DNA from: Rhypophila decipiens
Taxonomy: Eukaryota > Ascomycota > Sordariomycetes > Sordariales > Naviculisporaceae
Direction of reading: 5' to 3'
NCBI GenBank assembly: GCA_033297075.1
Contig: MU858191.1
Location: forward strand, 36,547-100,546
DNA length: 64,000 bases
The first letter of the stretch is position 1, and the number at the start of each line of letters is the position of its first letter. The notes below the pieces were generated by a model, which made no database searches, was not told the DNA's origin, and saw only the letters and a list, made by a program, of their open reading frames with translations. Position numbers and translations under genes: made by a program. This document shows positions 23,483-34,028 of this stretch, piece after piece.

Positions 23483-23740
23483 TCAACACACATTTCCACT
23501 GTGGTCGTCCTTCCCGTCCAGGGTAACCTCCTCTGCCTTGATATCACCCTGCTTGGCTTCGTCCAGCTCCTTCTTCACCAGGGCTTCATACTCGTCCGGG
23601 GTCAACTCCCTGACACTGGCCTCGCGCTGCTCCTTCGTTCCCTTCTCCTTCGCATTAAAGTCTTTGGGGATCACAAGTCCCGGAGTGGCCAGGTGAGCTG
23701 GGAGGTCGGCATCAACAGGCGGCTCAACGCTCTCGACCTC
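23483..23740 (-). pseudogene. Same-frame extension after TAG, second repeat of the small protein
   Basis: 85 sense codons directly after the TAG, ending in TGA. They encode TPGLVIPKDFNAKEKGTKEQ, which matches NPGPVVPENFNAQELGTKEE of the first part residue for residue in spacing, followed by RELTPDEYEALVKKELDE. There is no ATG of its own. Conservation of the repeat shows that this was, or still is, translated. An 84-bp in-frame intron from GTACCC in exon 2 to the TAG as acceptor is formally possible but has weak signals. Confidence 0.6.
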
Positions 23741-24022
23741 CTAGTTGTCTTTGTTCAGCTCCTTCGCCTTGGCCGCACGCTCCTCTTTCGTTCCCAGCTC
23801 CTGGGCGTTGAAGTTCTCGGGTACCACTGGTCCGGGGTTTGCAGTGTGGGCAGCGAAGGCGGCTTTGGCTTTGTCGGTCACATCTTGAAGCTTGCCTCCG
23901 TCGGTCTGTTGAAGGCAAGTTAGTCACTGTTCAGGAAAACGATGAATGGATCGGATGCCACATACCGCGCCGTGGGGCTCCTTGAATTGCTGGTCGTGAA
24001 CCTTCTTGTTGGAATCAGACAT
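23741..24022 (-). CDS. Small charged protein, ends at TAG inside a duplicated ORF
   Basis: Exons: 24022-23966 and 23905-23741, with a 60-bp intron (GTATGT donor, CAACAG acceptor, phase 0), giving 73 aa ending at TAG 23743-23741. The product starts MSDSNKKVHDQQFKEPHGAV and continues hydrophilic, with NPGPVVPENFNAQELGTKEE. I do not know the family; it looks like a small soluble, probably disordered protein rich in Lys, Glu and Ala. After the TAG the same frame stays open for 85 codons and encodes a second copy of the same motif (next entry), so the gene is either truncated by a nonsense change, read through, or spliced so as to skip the stop. A TATA box lies about 145 bp upstream. It is divergent with RAD1. 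Confidence 0.75.
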
Positions 24023-24523
24023 GATGAAGTTTTGTGTGTGTAGGTTGGATGTGATGTGATGCGACTGTGTTAGGTGAATGTTGCTTTGTATTGATGATCT
24101 TTGGTAGAGAAGTTGATTGATGAAAGAAGGAATTCGGAAACAGATCAAGAAACCAAATGAAGTGGTTTTATAATGTGCAACTGAAAGCAAAATCCAGCTT
24201 GCTGTTTTCGTACCACATCATTTGAAGGGCCCATAAAGGCGATGACGTCGCAGTCACGAGTTGACGCGGCGTAAGTCACCCGTGCAAGCCGCCTTCTCAG
24301 ATGTGCAAAATCTTACCGTTGGAAACCGCGTGTGTGACAAGTAAAGTTGGGGCCTGAAACAGCCCGCTGCACCCACTGCCTCTTACGGTAACCCGGTACA
24401 AGACTCGATTGACATCGGTGTGATGACAAAACTGTGATGGAGCTTCGGCCTCGATGAAAACCCATAACAACTTAAACACGGATAATCGTAGACACCCGGA
24501 CGTCGGAGAAGGAAGCGCCCCGC
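24023..24523. other. Divergent promoter: small protein / RAD1
   Basis: A 500-bp shared promoter containing the TATA box at 24166-24172. Nothing else recognisable. Confidence 0.6.
24166..24172 (-). promoter_or_regulatory. TATA box of the small-protein gene
   Basis: TATAAAA on the minus strand, about 145 bp upstream of the ATG at 24022. The leader between is A/T-rich with CA tracts, as in stress-type fungal genes. Confidence 0.5.
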
Positions 24524-27401
24524 ATGTCGGCTTCCGGTGCACCACAGCCACAGCCCGTGAAGCTTTCACTCCCACTTGTGCGTAATTCCAGTCATAATTA
24601 GCACGCAGACTCCAAGTCACTAACCCCTTAGTCAGGTATATCAACAAAAGCTGTTCGAGGAACTGCGCAAAGAAGATGAGCTCGTCATCATCGCCCGGGG
24701 CCTGGGTCTCTTCCGCCTCGTGACCAACCTCCTCCATTCCTACGATGCAGCAGGGAACAACCTGATCGTCGTCGTCAATGCCGAGGACAGGGAAAATGCC
24801 TGGATGGGCGAGGCTCTCGCCGAGCATGCCGCCATCAGCATGTCCCCCAAGGCTCGCGGCCTGACAGTGGTCAACACCGACTTCACCAGTGTCGGGACCC
24901 GCGAGAAGTTGTATTCTGGCGGAGGCATCTTTAGCATCACGTCGCGTATCCTGGTGGTTGATATGTTGACTGGTCTCATCAACCCCGAGACCATCACCGG
25001 TCTGGTTGTTCTCCACGCCGAACGGGTCGTCGCAACGTCGCTGGAGGCGTTCATTCTGCGGATATACCGGCAGAAGAACAAGGTCGGCTTCTTGAAAGCC
25101 TTCTCGGACAATCCGGATCCCTTTACCGTAGGCTTTTCACCCCTTGCTAGCATGATGAGGAACTTGTTTCTTCGCAAAGCTTCCCTATGGCCTCGGTTCC
25201 ACATGCAAGTTGCCCAAGCACTGGAGGGCAAGAAGAAGGCCGAGGTCATTGAGCTCGAGGTCCCCATGACTGAGGCCATGAAAGATATCCAAACCGCCAT
25301 AATGGAATGTGTAGAAGTCAGCATCCACGAGCTAAAGAAGGGCAACACGGGCCTGGAGATGGAGGACTGGAATCTCGACAGCGCCCTCATGAAGAACTTT
25401 GACGTCATGATCCGACGGCAGTTGGACCCGAACTGGCACCGTGTGAGCTGGAAGACAAAGCGGATCGTGGGTGATCTCACTGTTCTCCGGGGCATGCTTC
25501 AGTCGGTAGTATCACTCGATGCTGTCTCGTTCCTACAACAGCTCGACACCATACACGCAGCCCACTCGCCAGCCCCGGGCTCGACAAGGCAGACAGAATC
25601 CCCCTGGCTATTTCTAGATGCCGCCCAGACAATATTTGATACAGCAAAATGGCGAGTCTACTCCGGGAAACAAAAGGCGGGCCCAGATAGCAACATCGAC
25701 TCTCTGCGACCTGTACTAGAAGAGCAGCCGAAATGGGCGGTCCTCGCGGATGTCCTCCAGGAAATTGACAGAGACCTCTACTTTGAGCCCGCAGTCAGAG
25801 ATGACTCGAACGGGACGATCCTCATAATGTGCTCAGACACGAATACATGTCGCCAGCTAAAGGACTATCTGCAATGGATGCATGTTCGACCGAGGACAGA
25901 GAAACGTGTGGAAGAGATCCACGATCCGGAAAAAGACAAGCCATCGGCTGCTTTTATGATGAGGAGAAAACTGCGTAATTATCTCAAGTGGAAGGGTGAG
26001 TTTGCCCAGGTCAGCGCAAAGTTGTTCTCGGAGAACCAGAAAGCCCTCAACGGTGCTGTTGATCCGAGGCTCGCCCAGTCCAAGAACCGGGCACCGGCGA
26101 ACAAGAGAAGACGAGTGCGTGGTGGTGGAAACGTCGGGTCCAACCAAGGCCGTCTAGAAAACGGGAGCATCGGACAGTTCTTTGAAAAGCCAGGCGAGGT
26201 GGCCGAGCTGATGGCCGAGATCCAAATCACCGAAGAAGAAGCAAAACAAAAGGAAGAAGTCGTTGCCGACCCTCTCGAAAACATGGACGATTACTACCAA
26301 ATGTATGAAATGCAAGATCTCGTCGTCATCCACGCCTACGAAGGCGACCAAGACGAGCATGTCCTAGAAGAAGTCAAACCAAAGTACATAATCATGTACG
26401 AGCCCGACGCCTCGTTCATCAGACGAGTAGAAGTGTACCGCTCTTCGCACAACGACCGAAATGTCCGAGTCTACTTTCTCTACTACGGCGGCTCAGTGGA
26501 AGAACAGCGCTACCTCTCCTCGGTACGTCGCGAAAAAGACGCCTTCACCCGCATCATAAAAGAGCGCTCCAGCATGTCCATAGTAATGACCACCGACCCA
26601 CACGGAATCCAAGACCCCCAAGAGGCCTTCCTCCGCACAATCAACACACGCATAGCAGGTGGCGGCCGACTAGCAGCGACTGCTCAACCCCCCCGCGTGG
26701 TCGTCGATGTCCGAGAATTTCGATCTTCCCTGCCCTCCCTTTTACACGGCCGATCAATGGTCATCGTCCCCTGCATGCTCACCGTGGGGGATTACATTCT
26801 CAGCCCCAACATCTGCATCGAGCGGAAAAGCGTAAGCGATCTAATCTCGTCGTTCAAAGACGGCCGTTTATACGCGCAATGCGAGACCATGTTTCAGTTT
26901 TACAAGACTCCCATGCTCCTAATCGAGTTTGACCAGAACAAGTCATTCACGCTAGAGCCATTTGCCGATTTATCGGGTAGTCTGTCCAGCGTTTCTGCAT
27001 CCAACGCCGGAAGCAACGATTTACAAAGCAAGATTGTCCTTTTAACGTTGGCATTTCCCAAGCTGAGAATAATATGGTCGAGTTCGCCGTATGAGACGGC
27101 CGAGATTTTTGAAAAGCTCAAGACGCAGGAGGACGAGCCTGATCCGATTGCTGCTGTCAGGGCGGGGCTGGATAAAGATGACACGGCGGAGGAGCAGGCG
27201 TTTAACGCCGAGCCGCAGGAGATGTTGGCTGCTGTTCCCGGGGTTACGCCAAAGAATATCATGAATCTGACGCTCGAGACGGAGAATATCAAGGAGGTGG
27301 CTAATATGACTGTTGAAGAGTTAGACCCGATGGTGGGGAGGGAGGCGGCGAGGAAGATTCATGGGTTTTTTGTTAAGGATTTATTGGAGGATGAGGGGTG
27401 A
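24524..27401 (+). CDS. RAD1: DNA repair endonuclease XPF/Rad1 (ERCC4)
   Basis: Catalytic subunit of the Rad1-Rad10 (XPF-ERCC1) structure-specific nuclease, which makes the 5' cut in nucleotide excision repair and trims flaps in recombination. Exon 1 is 24524-24577 (18 codons) and exon 2 is 24636-27401, with a 58-bp intron in phase 0 that yields LSLPLVYQQKLFEELRKEDE, the family N-terminus; total 939 aa. The N-terminal two thirds are the degenerate SF2 helicase-like region (VVLHAERV, GFSPLASMMRNLFLRK). The ERCC4 nuclease domain starts near residue 705 (VVVDVREFRSSLP) and has the metal-site signature GDYILSPNICIERK at about 735-748. A C-terminal helix-hairpin-helix region follows (AAVPGVTPKNIMNL). 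All key nuclease residues are present. Confidence 0.97.
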
Positions 27402-27541
27402 TTTACTTTTGATCAGTTTGATAGCGATTTTGTATGTACAGGTTAGTTAGACTTGAAAAATATCAGGGGTGAATGAATCATTTCCTTGAGAAGATCTTGA
27501 ATGCTTAAAAAAGAGAAAGTTCTGCCAAAATAGCAAAAGCT

Positions 27542-27567
27542 CGGGGCCCCCATTCAAGGGGGCCCCG
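27542..27567. other. Perfect 10-bp GC hairpin
   Basis: CGGGGCCCCC, loop ATTCAA, GGGGGCCCCG. On the minus strand it lies between two T4 runs (27574-27571 and 27539-27536), 46 bp beyond the B box of the tRNA-like element. It could be part of that transcript's 3' end or of the RAD1 3' UTR. Confidence 0.75.
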
Positions 27568-27603
27568 CCGAAAAGCAACCAACTGCTTTTACGAAGAAAG
27601 TTT

Positions 27604-27700
27604 ATCGAAGTCGGGTTCGAACCCGTGAGCTTCGGGAGCTCGGGGGGCGGAGGCGGGGGGTCGTCAGCGAGGGGATTAACCACTCGGCCAAAGGGCCCGA
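27604..27700 (-). tRNA. tRNA-like Pol III element (class II Ser/Leu-like, degenerate)
   Basis: On the minus strand there is a perfect A-box/D-arm (TGGCCGAGTGG, 27690-27680) and a perfect B-box (GGTTCGAACCC, 27623-27613), 56 nt apart, with a small variable-arm hairpin (GAGCT, loop, AGCTC) before the B-box. This is the spacing of a class II tRNA with an intron or long arm. However, the D-stem partner is missing, the T-stem is imperfect, the acceptor ends pair poorly (ATCGGG with TTCGAT only) and the anticodon region is a C-rich tract. It is therefore a tRNA pseudogene, a tRNA-derived SINE head or another Pol III RNA, not a clean tRNA. Confidence 0.4.
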
Positions 27701-29469
27701 TTGGTTTGGTTTTCTTGATCCCCTCGCTGTTGAATGTGGTTCCTGATTGTGTGGTTATAAAGCTCGGATCTGTGGATGCTTAGACAGAATGGGATGCCTG
27801 GGCCGCTGGATGCATGGTCTGTCCGATCAGTCTGTGAATAATCAATACCGGGAGCAGTTTGAACCAGTTCTATTTGCTAGCAGCTTCGATATGTCTCTGG
27901 AAAACTTTGCAATGAGGAGAGCACAACAGCTAGACGAGGCATTCTCTCTCTGTCAATTTGGTTTCTTTATTTTTTATATTGTGTACGACTGTATATCGTC
28001 TTGAGATATCTCCGTGTTTAACCAGCTGAGTCTCCTGATGTTCATGGTAAACTTATACTCATATAGCTGGGGTCAATCAAGACCGCCAAACAATGACATA
28101 AAGGGTCCAGATACAACTTGGATATAGTGCCCGGAGGCAGACGAAGAGCGTACCACACGGAGAAGCTTCGGTGTCAGATATGGAGTACACTATTGAAGAG
28201 GATACCGAGGTCAGCTCAACATTCCCCTGATTGCCTAGTTTGCGAAAGTAAACAAAATGATGCAGTGCCGTTGTCCTACGTCAAAGACCCTTGATTGAGC
28301 GGGTCGTTCATAGTCTCGGACCCTGCCCATAAAGCCCATCATGAAACACAAAGTCTTTCCATGGATTGGGGACATCCCGTCATGGCAATGTGACATGGCA
28401 GGATCCTGAGAATTACACTAGTGCCGAATACCGATGGGAACACTGGGAATAGTAACAAGCACGTGTCAAACAAGCAATCATTGGAATCTCAGTGCTTGAG
28501 AAGAGAAGCTGGAGGGTCCGCTGGGCTGGCTGGAAGGTCAGTATTGCTTGGCATGGATGTCCTGACAGGGGCGACGGGCCGCGTGGTGGGAGAAACAGCG
28601 ACCTATGACGTAGGTGTCCAGGTCCCCGAGGCTGCCCCTTGACAAAGGGGACCTCCGCCGGCCCCTAGCCCGCCTGCCCACTTGGGTCAGGAGCACTCCG
28701 TATGGCCTCTCATAATCAAACGCACAATGATGCAACAACATCCCAAAAGGAAATGAACATATCTATCCAACATGATCACGATTGGGGTCAGCCACGGATA
28801 TCGATCCCGATAAGTCTCGTATATCCAAAGTAAAGTGGCTGGTTCGTCATACCTGATATGCTGTGAATCCCAAAACATCTGCAGAAAGAAAATCCCGAGA
28901 CTTACCGTCGCCAGCGTCGTAACTGCGTGTCTTGTGAACAATCTCGATTCTCGAAAGCCACATCATCTCAGCCACTCCCAATATGAGCAAAGCGGGCAAG
29001 TGCATTAGTTTCGCTGGGCTTTGTCCATGATCGACGCGGAATTCCTGACAGGTGCGGCTTGGAAATTTTTCATTGATCGAAACCTGCCTCAAAGATATGA
29101 CGAACAAAGATTGTGACAGGGCTGATTGGTTGGGCCGGCTCAAAGTTGCTGGGTGTGGAGGTGGTCGTCAGTGACGTCATACGTCATTTGCCCACTATCA
29201 GGGTCGCCGATGACCTATGGGATGAGTTATGACGATTTTCAAGGGTGTCGGATTGAAATGAGCCACACTTGAAAGAGAAATTTCGAACAAGAGCCTGATC
29301 AATATTTTACATACATAAGGGTATGCCACACCTCGAAACGAACCACTCAACTCATCATTCTCACATCTTCATTCACAACATCAAAGAATATCTTTGCCAT
29401 CTACAAACATCACTAACAAACAAACAACATATTTTCACACATAACCAAAACAACCAAACATATTTCAAA

Positions 29470-29781
29470 ATGGGTGCCGTTGTCTCTTGCGTATGTTCCC
29501 CTCATTTAAATCGCCCTCGGAAATACTCCTGCTAACATGGCGAATAATAGATTCAATCCGTCTTCCGAACAATCGGTCGCACCATCATGGCCGTGGTCAA
29601 CGGAATCGGCAACATCCTCATGGCCATTATCAACGGCGTGGTCAGCTTCCTCGGCATCATCGTCGGTTTCTTGACCTGCCAGAAGTGCGGCGGTCGCCGG
29701 AGACACACCTCGGGCTCAACCGGCACGCGCCGAAGTGGCTTCGGACGTCGTAGACATCACGGTACTACGGCGGCGATCTAA
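29470..29781 (+). CDS. Small lipidated membrane protein, 83 aa
   Basis: Exons 29470-29490 (MGAVVSC) and 29551-29781. The 60-bp intron has GTATGT, GCTAAC and ATAG signals. The N-terminus Met-Gly-Ala-Val-Val-Ser-Cys is a textbook N-myristoylation (Gly2) plus palmitoylation (Cys7) signal. It is followed by alternating Ile/Val/Asn/Gly helices (MAVVNGIGNILMAIINGVVSF), a Cys-x-x-Cys-Gly-Gly, and an Arg/His/Ser-rich basic tail. From memory, similar tiny MGAVVSC proteins recur in Sordariomycetes, often in several copies, and have no assigned function. Probably attached to the cytosolic face of a membrane. The intron lies exactly between the lipidation signal and the hydrophobic part. Confidence 0.88.
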
Positions 29782-30471
29782 GTCTTCCCGCGCTCTCATC
29801 AATCTTTCCCATCCTCATCCGAGTCGAGTCACGGCGATGAACAAACACAACCAACTTCAACGGTTGTCTCGACACGACACCATCTTGGTTCCGATTCCGA
29901 GTATGGGAGGATGAGCCTGGAGCGAAGAGTAGATCAGGGCATGATGGATACGGCACAACACACATGACTGGACGAACGGATGGATAATTAGGCGTTGCAT
30001 TTTTCTTTTTTCCTTTATCATCATTATCTTGATATCCCCAATGGCGGCGGTGTACGAGCAAGCGAGCGAGCGAGCGAAGCGGGGTTGGTTTTCTTTTGTC
30101 TGGATTTCGATTTTTCTCACGGCGACCGATCTGTTCTGGCATACGGAAGAACGAATTTGGCAGACCAATATACCCATAATAGATGATCTTACCCCATTTT
30201 AACATTTAACTCAACATACCTTGCTTCCATTTGTGAACTTAAAACCTTGAGCTAAATCTGACAGAGTATTGCTTGTTTACAAGTTAACACTGAAACGTTC
30301 CAAAATTGAATTCAGCGACACTGATGTGAGAAATAACCTTGCATCGAACCCATGTGAACGCTTGCCCTTTGATAGGCGCCGCATTGTATCTGCACATCTC
30401 ATATCCCCATTCCATGACAAAGATACAAATATCTCGATCCCAAAATAAGCCCAAAATAAGAGAAAAAAACA
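29782..30471. other. Convergent 3' region
   Basis: 3' flanks of the small protein and SMC5. A short GAGC microrepeat occurs near 30058-30080. No gene supported. Confidence 0.6.
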
Positions 30472-33400
30472 CTATTTAGCCCTCAAACCTTTCCGAATCT
30501 TGACAAACCTCGCAAAATTCATCTTCTCCGTCCCCTCCTCATCAACATACTCCCCACTGACGATAGTATGCACGCGCATACGCTCGTCATATCTCAAACC
30601 GGACAACAGCTTGGGCGTGATGAGAAAGTACTGGCTGGTGTGTTCGCGACAGGCAATCTCGACCATGCGCTCGTGCACCATGCGCTCGTTGCGCGGGTCC
30701 ATTCCCTGGTTGATCTCGTCCACCACGCGGAAGGGGGCTTGTGCCATGGACTGGAGGGACATGAGGTAGAAGATTGTCGAGACCGCGCGTTCGCCGCCTG
30801 ATTGGCGGTGTTGGTCTAGTCGCTGGAGGGTTTCGTTTTCTCTGTTTGTTGGATGAGTCATGGTTAGTATCATCTGTGTTGTCGAAAAGGTGGCGTGGTG
30901 GGTTTATGGATGGATATAATAACTTACCGGAACTTGACCTTGATCTCAATCGCCCATTTATCAAAGTCCTCGTCCTTGTGAACGCCGACCTCGCCCGCGC
31001 AGCTGATCTGCTCAAAGTTGTAGCTAAACGCTTCATTGATCTTCCCGACCAGCTCGTCCAGTCTCGGCTCCCACTGGCTGCGGATTTCGTCGATCTTCTG
31101 GTTCAGCTCCTCCAGGAGACTCTCCTTGTCCGCATGGTTCTTGCGCTCGCGCTCGATCTTCGTCGCCCACTTCTCGTACTCCTGCAGCGCCAGGGGGTTG
31201 CTCGCGTGTATGACCTCTAGCTTCGCCTTCTCCGCGCCGATCTCCTGCTCAACATCTTCAAGTATCCTACCCTTGGCAAGTTCTGACATCTCGTCTAGAT
31301 CCTCTGCAGGAATGAGCTCTTTAGCTTCATTAGAGGCTTCCGTAGCAATCCGGCGGGCCTCCTCCTGCTGCCTCTCAAGGTCGTCAACCAGCTTCTTCGC
31401 TTGCTCCAGCCGCTGGGTGATCTCGGCATTTTTGCTCTTGAGCGCCGCCACGTCGGAGGCAGCCTCGATCAAAATAGCCTCAGCCTCGAGTAGGGATTGG
31501 TAGGCATTTCTGATTTCGGTGATCTTCTCCACATGAGTCAGGACGGCTTCTGCTTTCTCCAGCACCGCCTTGTCCTGTTCATTCTCATAGGCCTCAACGC
31601 GTCCCTTCACCTCGCCCAGCTCTTTCCTCTTTTGAGCAAGGTTTCTCTTTATGGAATCTGCAATTTTGTCAGTGAGAGGAGAAAAACAAGATGGACTTCA
31701 AGTGAGAATGCATACCAATCTTATCGGGGAGGTTCTTCCACGCATTATACTCCCTTTGCAGCTCATCCTTCTGCTTTCGTAGTTCTTCCTGTTCACGTTG
31801 TTAGAGATAATCAAGGAGGAAATGGGGATCGAACCACTTACGGCGTCTTTCCGAATCACAGCAAGCTCTTGCTCTTGCGCATTTACCTTTGCTCTCTGTG
31901 CATCCACTTCTTTCTTGAACTCTGCCACTTCGTCTTGGGCTTCAGACAACTTCTTGTTCAGTTCGGCCTTTTCTGACATATCCACCGGCTGGTCTGTCCA
32001 GTACCTTCCCTTCTGAACGTTGAGAACCCTAGTCGAGACTGCCTCTGGACCGTACTCCCTCCGGCGAGAAATGGTGTACAGTGATTTTCCAGCTGCGAAA
32101 CTATTGATCACACCTTTATCCAGAAGACGATTCAACTGGGCATCGGTGAGATCCTTCAGCGCAACGCCAGACTGATGGATTCTCTTGTGAGAGCACAGCA
32201 TAGCGAGAACCGGCTCGGGTCCTTCCAAGTAGTCTGTCATGTAACCATCAAGTCCCGACTCGGTTAGTTGTAATTTTGGCAGGGGAGGCTTGAAAGAACT
32301 GTATTCCTTGAAGATGGAACGAATGGTGACCTGCAGTCCCATCCTGCCATAGAACTGGTCGCTTAGCTTCTTATGATCTTCTGTGGTCTGCGTGGTAAAA
32401 CACAGAAAGTCACTATGGCCCAGCATGGATTGGACCAGGTCCGAGTAGCGGGAGTCCTTGATGGAGCAGTTCAGCAGCGGCGGGCCGAATACCTCCTTTT
32501 CGAAGAGGTCTCGGTGGTCTTGTAACCAATCCCAGCCTTGGGCAACGTGGGGATCCAGCTTTCTCAGTTGCATCAGAAGCTGCCCTTCCTGTGACTCGAA
32601 ATTCGCGAGCTCTGCCTTGATCTGTCCCGCTTTCCTGTGGCTCGCGCTGCCTCGCTTTCGAAGGTTGTCCATGATTTCGGCTGCATCGCCAATTTCTGTG
32701 TTCTTCTCACGAATCTGGTGCTCCTTGTCTCTGATCCGCCTGTTCCAGTCGGCCGCGTCGAACTCTCGCTGGGCCCCGCTGCTGTACTTTCCTTCCTTGT
32801 CGGTAAGATCTTTCCGAAGCTTACTGATTTCCTGCCTTTTGGTCTCCTTTCCCTTGCGCTCGACGTCGCTCTTGGTGAGGGCTTCTTGATACTTGGTTTC
32901 AGCGGCCTCGACATCTTTCACAGCTTTCTCGGCCGCTGCTTCAGCGGCACGTAATCTCGATTTGCGATCATCAACAGCCAGTTTCACCATGTCTCTATAC
33001 TCCTGTTTCCTATTGACGGCCTGGAGGGAAGGGGCACAGTTATCTTGGAGGCGCTTCAAGTTCCGTGTAGCTTCCTTTTTCTGCTTTTTCAAGTCGTGGT
33101 GGTGCCTTCTCGCTTTGTTGTATATGACGACTAGTTTTACCATTTCGAGCCTGGCAATGTTTTCCGAGATCTCTTTCCGCTCTCGGAGTTTTGCAACGTC
33201 TGCCTGTAGTACCTGTTGACGAGATTCCATTTTGCGAAGTTCGTCGTTGCTCTCTTGGGCGCTGACCTGGGCCTCTTTCTGCGTCTTGAAATGCTCCTTC
33301 AGCTCCTTTTGCCATTCGATCATCTCTTCGGGAGCCGCGGCCTGAAGCGTCTTTTCCAGCAGCTCAACCGGTCCAAGGCCGGCAAATTCGGCGACCTTGT

Positions 33401-34028
33401 CTTGGGGCAGAAACTGGCATAAATTGTCGATCTGGATTCGCATCGACTTCATGAGCTGTTGAATATCCTTATGGGTTGCCCTCTGATTGTTGATGGTGAA
33501 TTTCCGGCTGTTGTCCTCGCGACGAATGGTGAGGCCGACGACGTAATTGCTTCTTTCTCCGGGCTTCCGTTGCAGTTCGACTTGGATGTCCGCTTCATCT
33601 TTCCCGTGTTTGACGAACTCTCCGTAAGCACTCGCGCGGCCGAGAACGTGTGATGGGTATCCTAGACCCAGGCAGATTGCACAGACGAGTGAACTCTTTC
33701 CTGTGCCGTTCGGGCCGATGACCATATTGAGGTTGGGCCCCAAAAAGAACTCGGCCTTTTCGTACGTCACAAAGTTTTGAAGCTTTACACGGACAATTGC
33801 TCCTGGTTGGAACTCCGTTCTGTTCAGTCCGTTTGCTGCGCGGGGAGCATGGGCGCGTTGCCTCGAACGTGATTGTGCTTGTATCCGGTCATCGTCTGAC
33901 GCTTCGTCCACCTCCTCCTCCGAATCATCGGGATTTTGAGAGCCATCGCCTCCTCTCAGTCCGAGGCCTTGGAAGTCGTCATAGTCGGAGGGGCGAGGGG
34001 CAAGGCTGGTGTCGGGTTCGATAGCCAT
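30472..34028 (-). CDS. SMC5: SMC5, core subunit of the SMC5/6 complex
   Basis: ATPase of the SMC5/6 complex, which acts on chromatin in recombinational repair and replication-fork stability. Exons: 34028-31842, 31788-31716, 31657-30928, 30841-30472, giving 1119 aa with a TAG stop. The Walker A motif is at 105-112 (GPNGTGKS), after an acidic, disordered N-terminus of about 70 residues. Two long coiled-coil arms flank the hinge. The C-terminal head has the ABC signature SGGERAVST (1011-1019) and Walker [13 protein letters not shown] (1034-1045). The family block [20 protein letters not shown] identifies SMC5 rather than SMC6. The last junction restores [20 protein letters not shown]. Introns are 53-86 bp. 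Confidence 0.98.

Larger units (their letters stand above)
27402..29469. other. Intergenic 2 kb with Pol III-like unit
   Basis: RAD1 3' flank, then the GC hairpin and tRNA-like element described below, then about 1.7 kb without a supported gene up to the small lipidated protein. Confidence 0.55.

Noticed and set aside
24297..25016. 239-codon minus-strand ORF at the RAD1 5' end
   Set aside because: Overlaps the conserved RAD1 coding frame and its promoter; shadow ORF.
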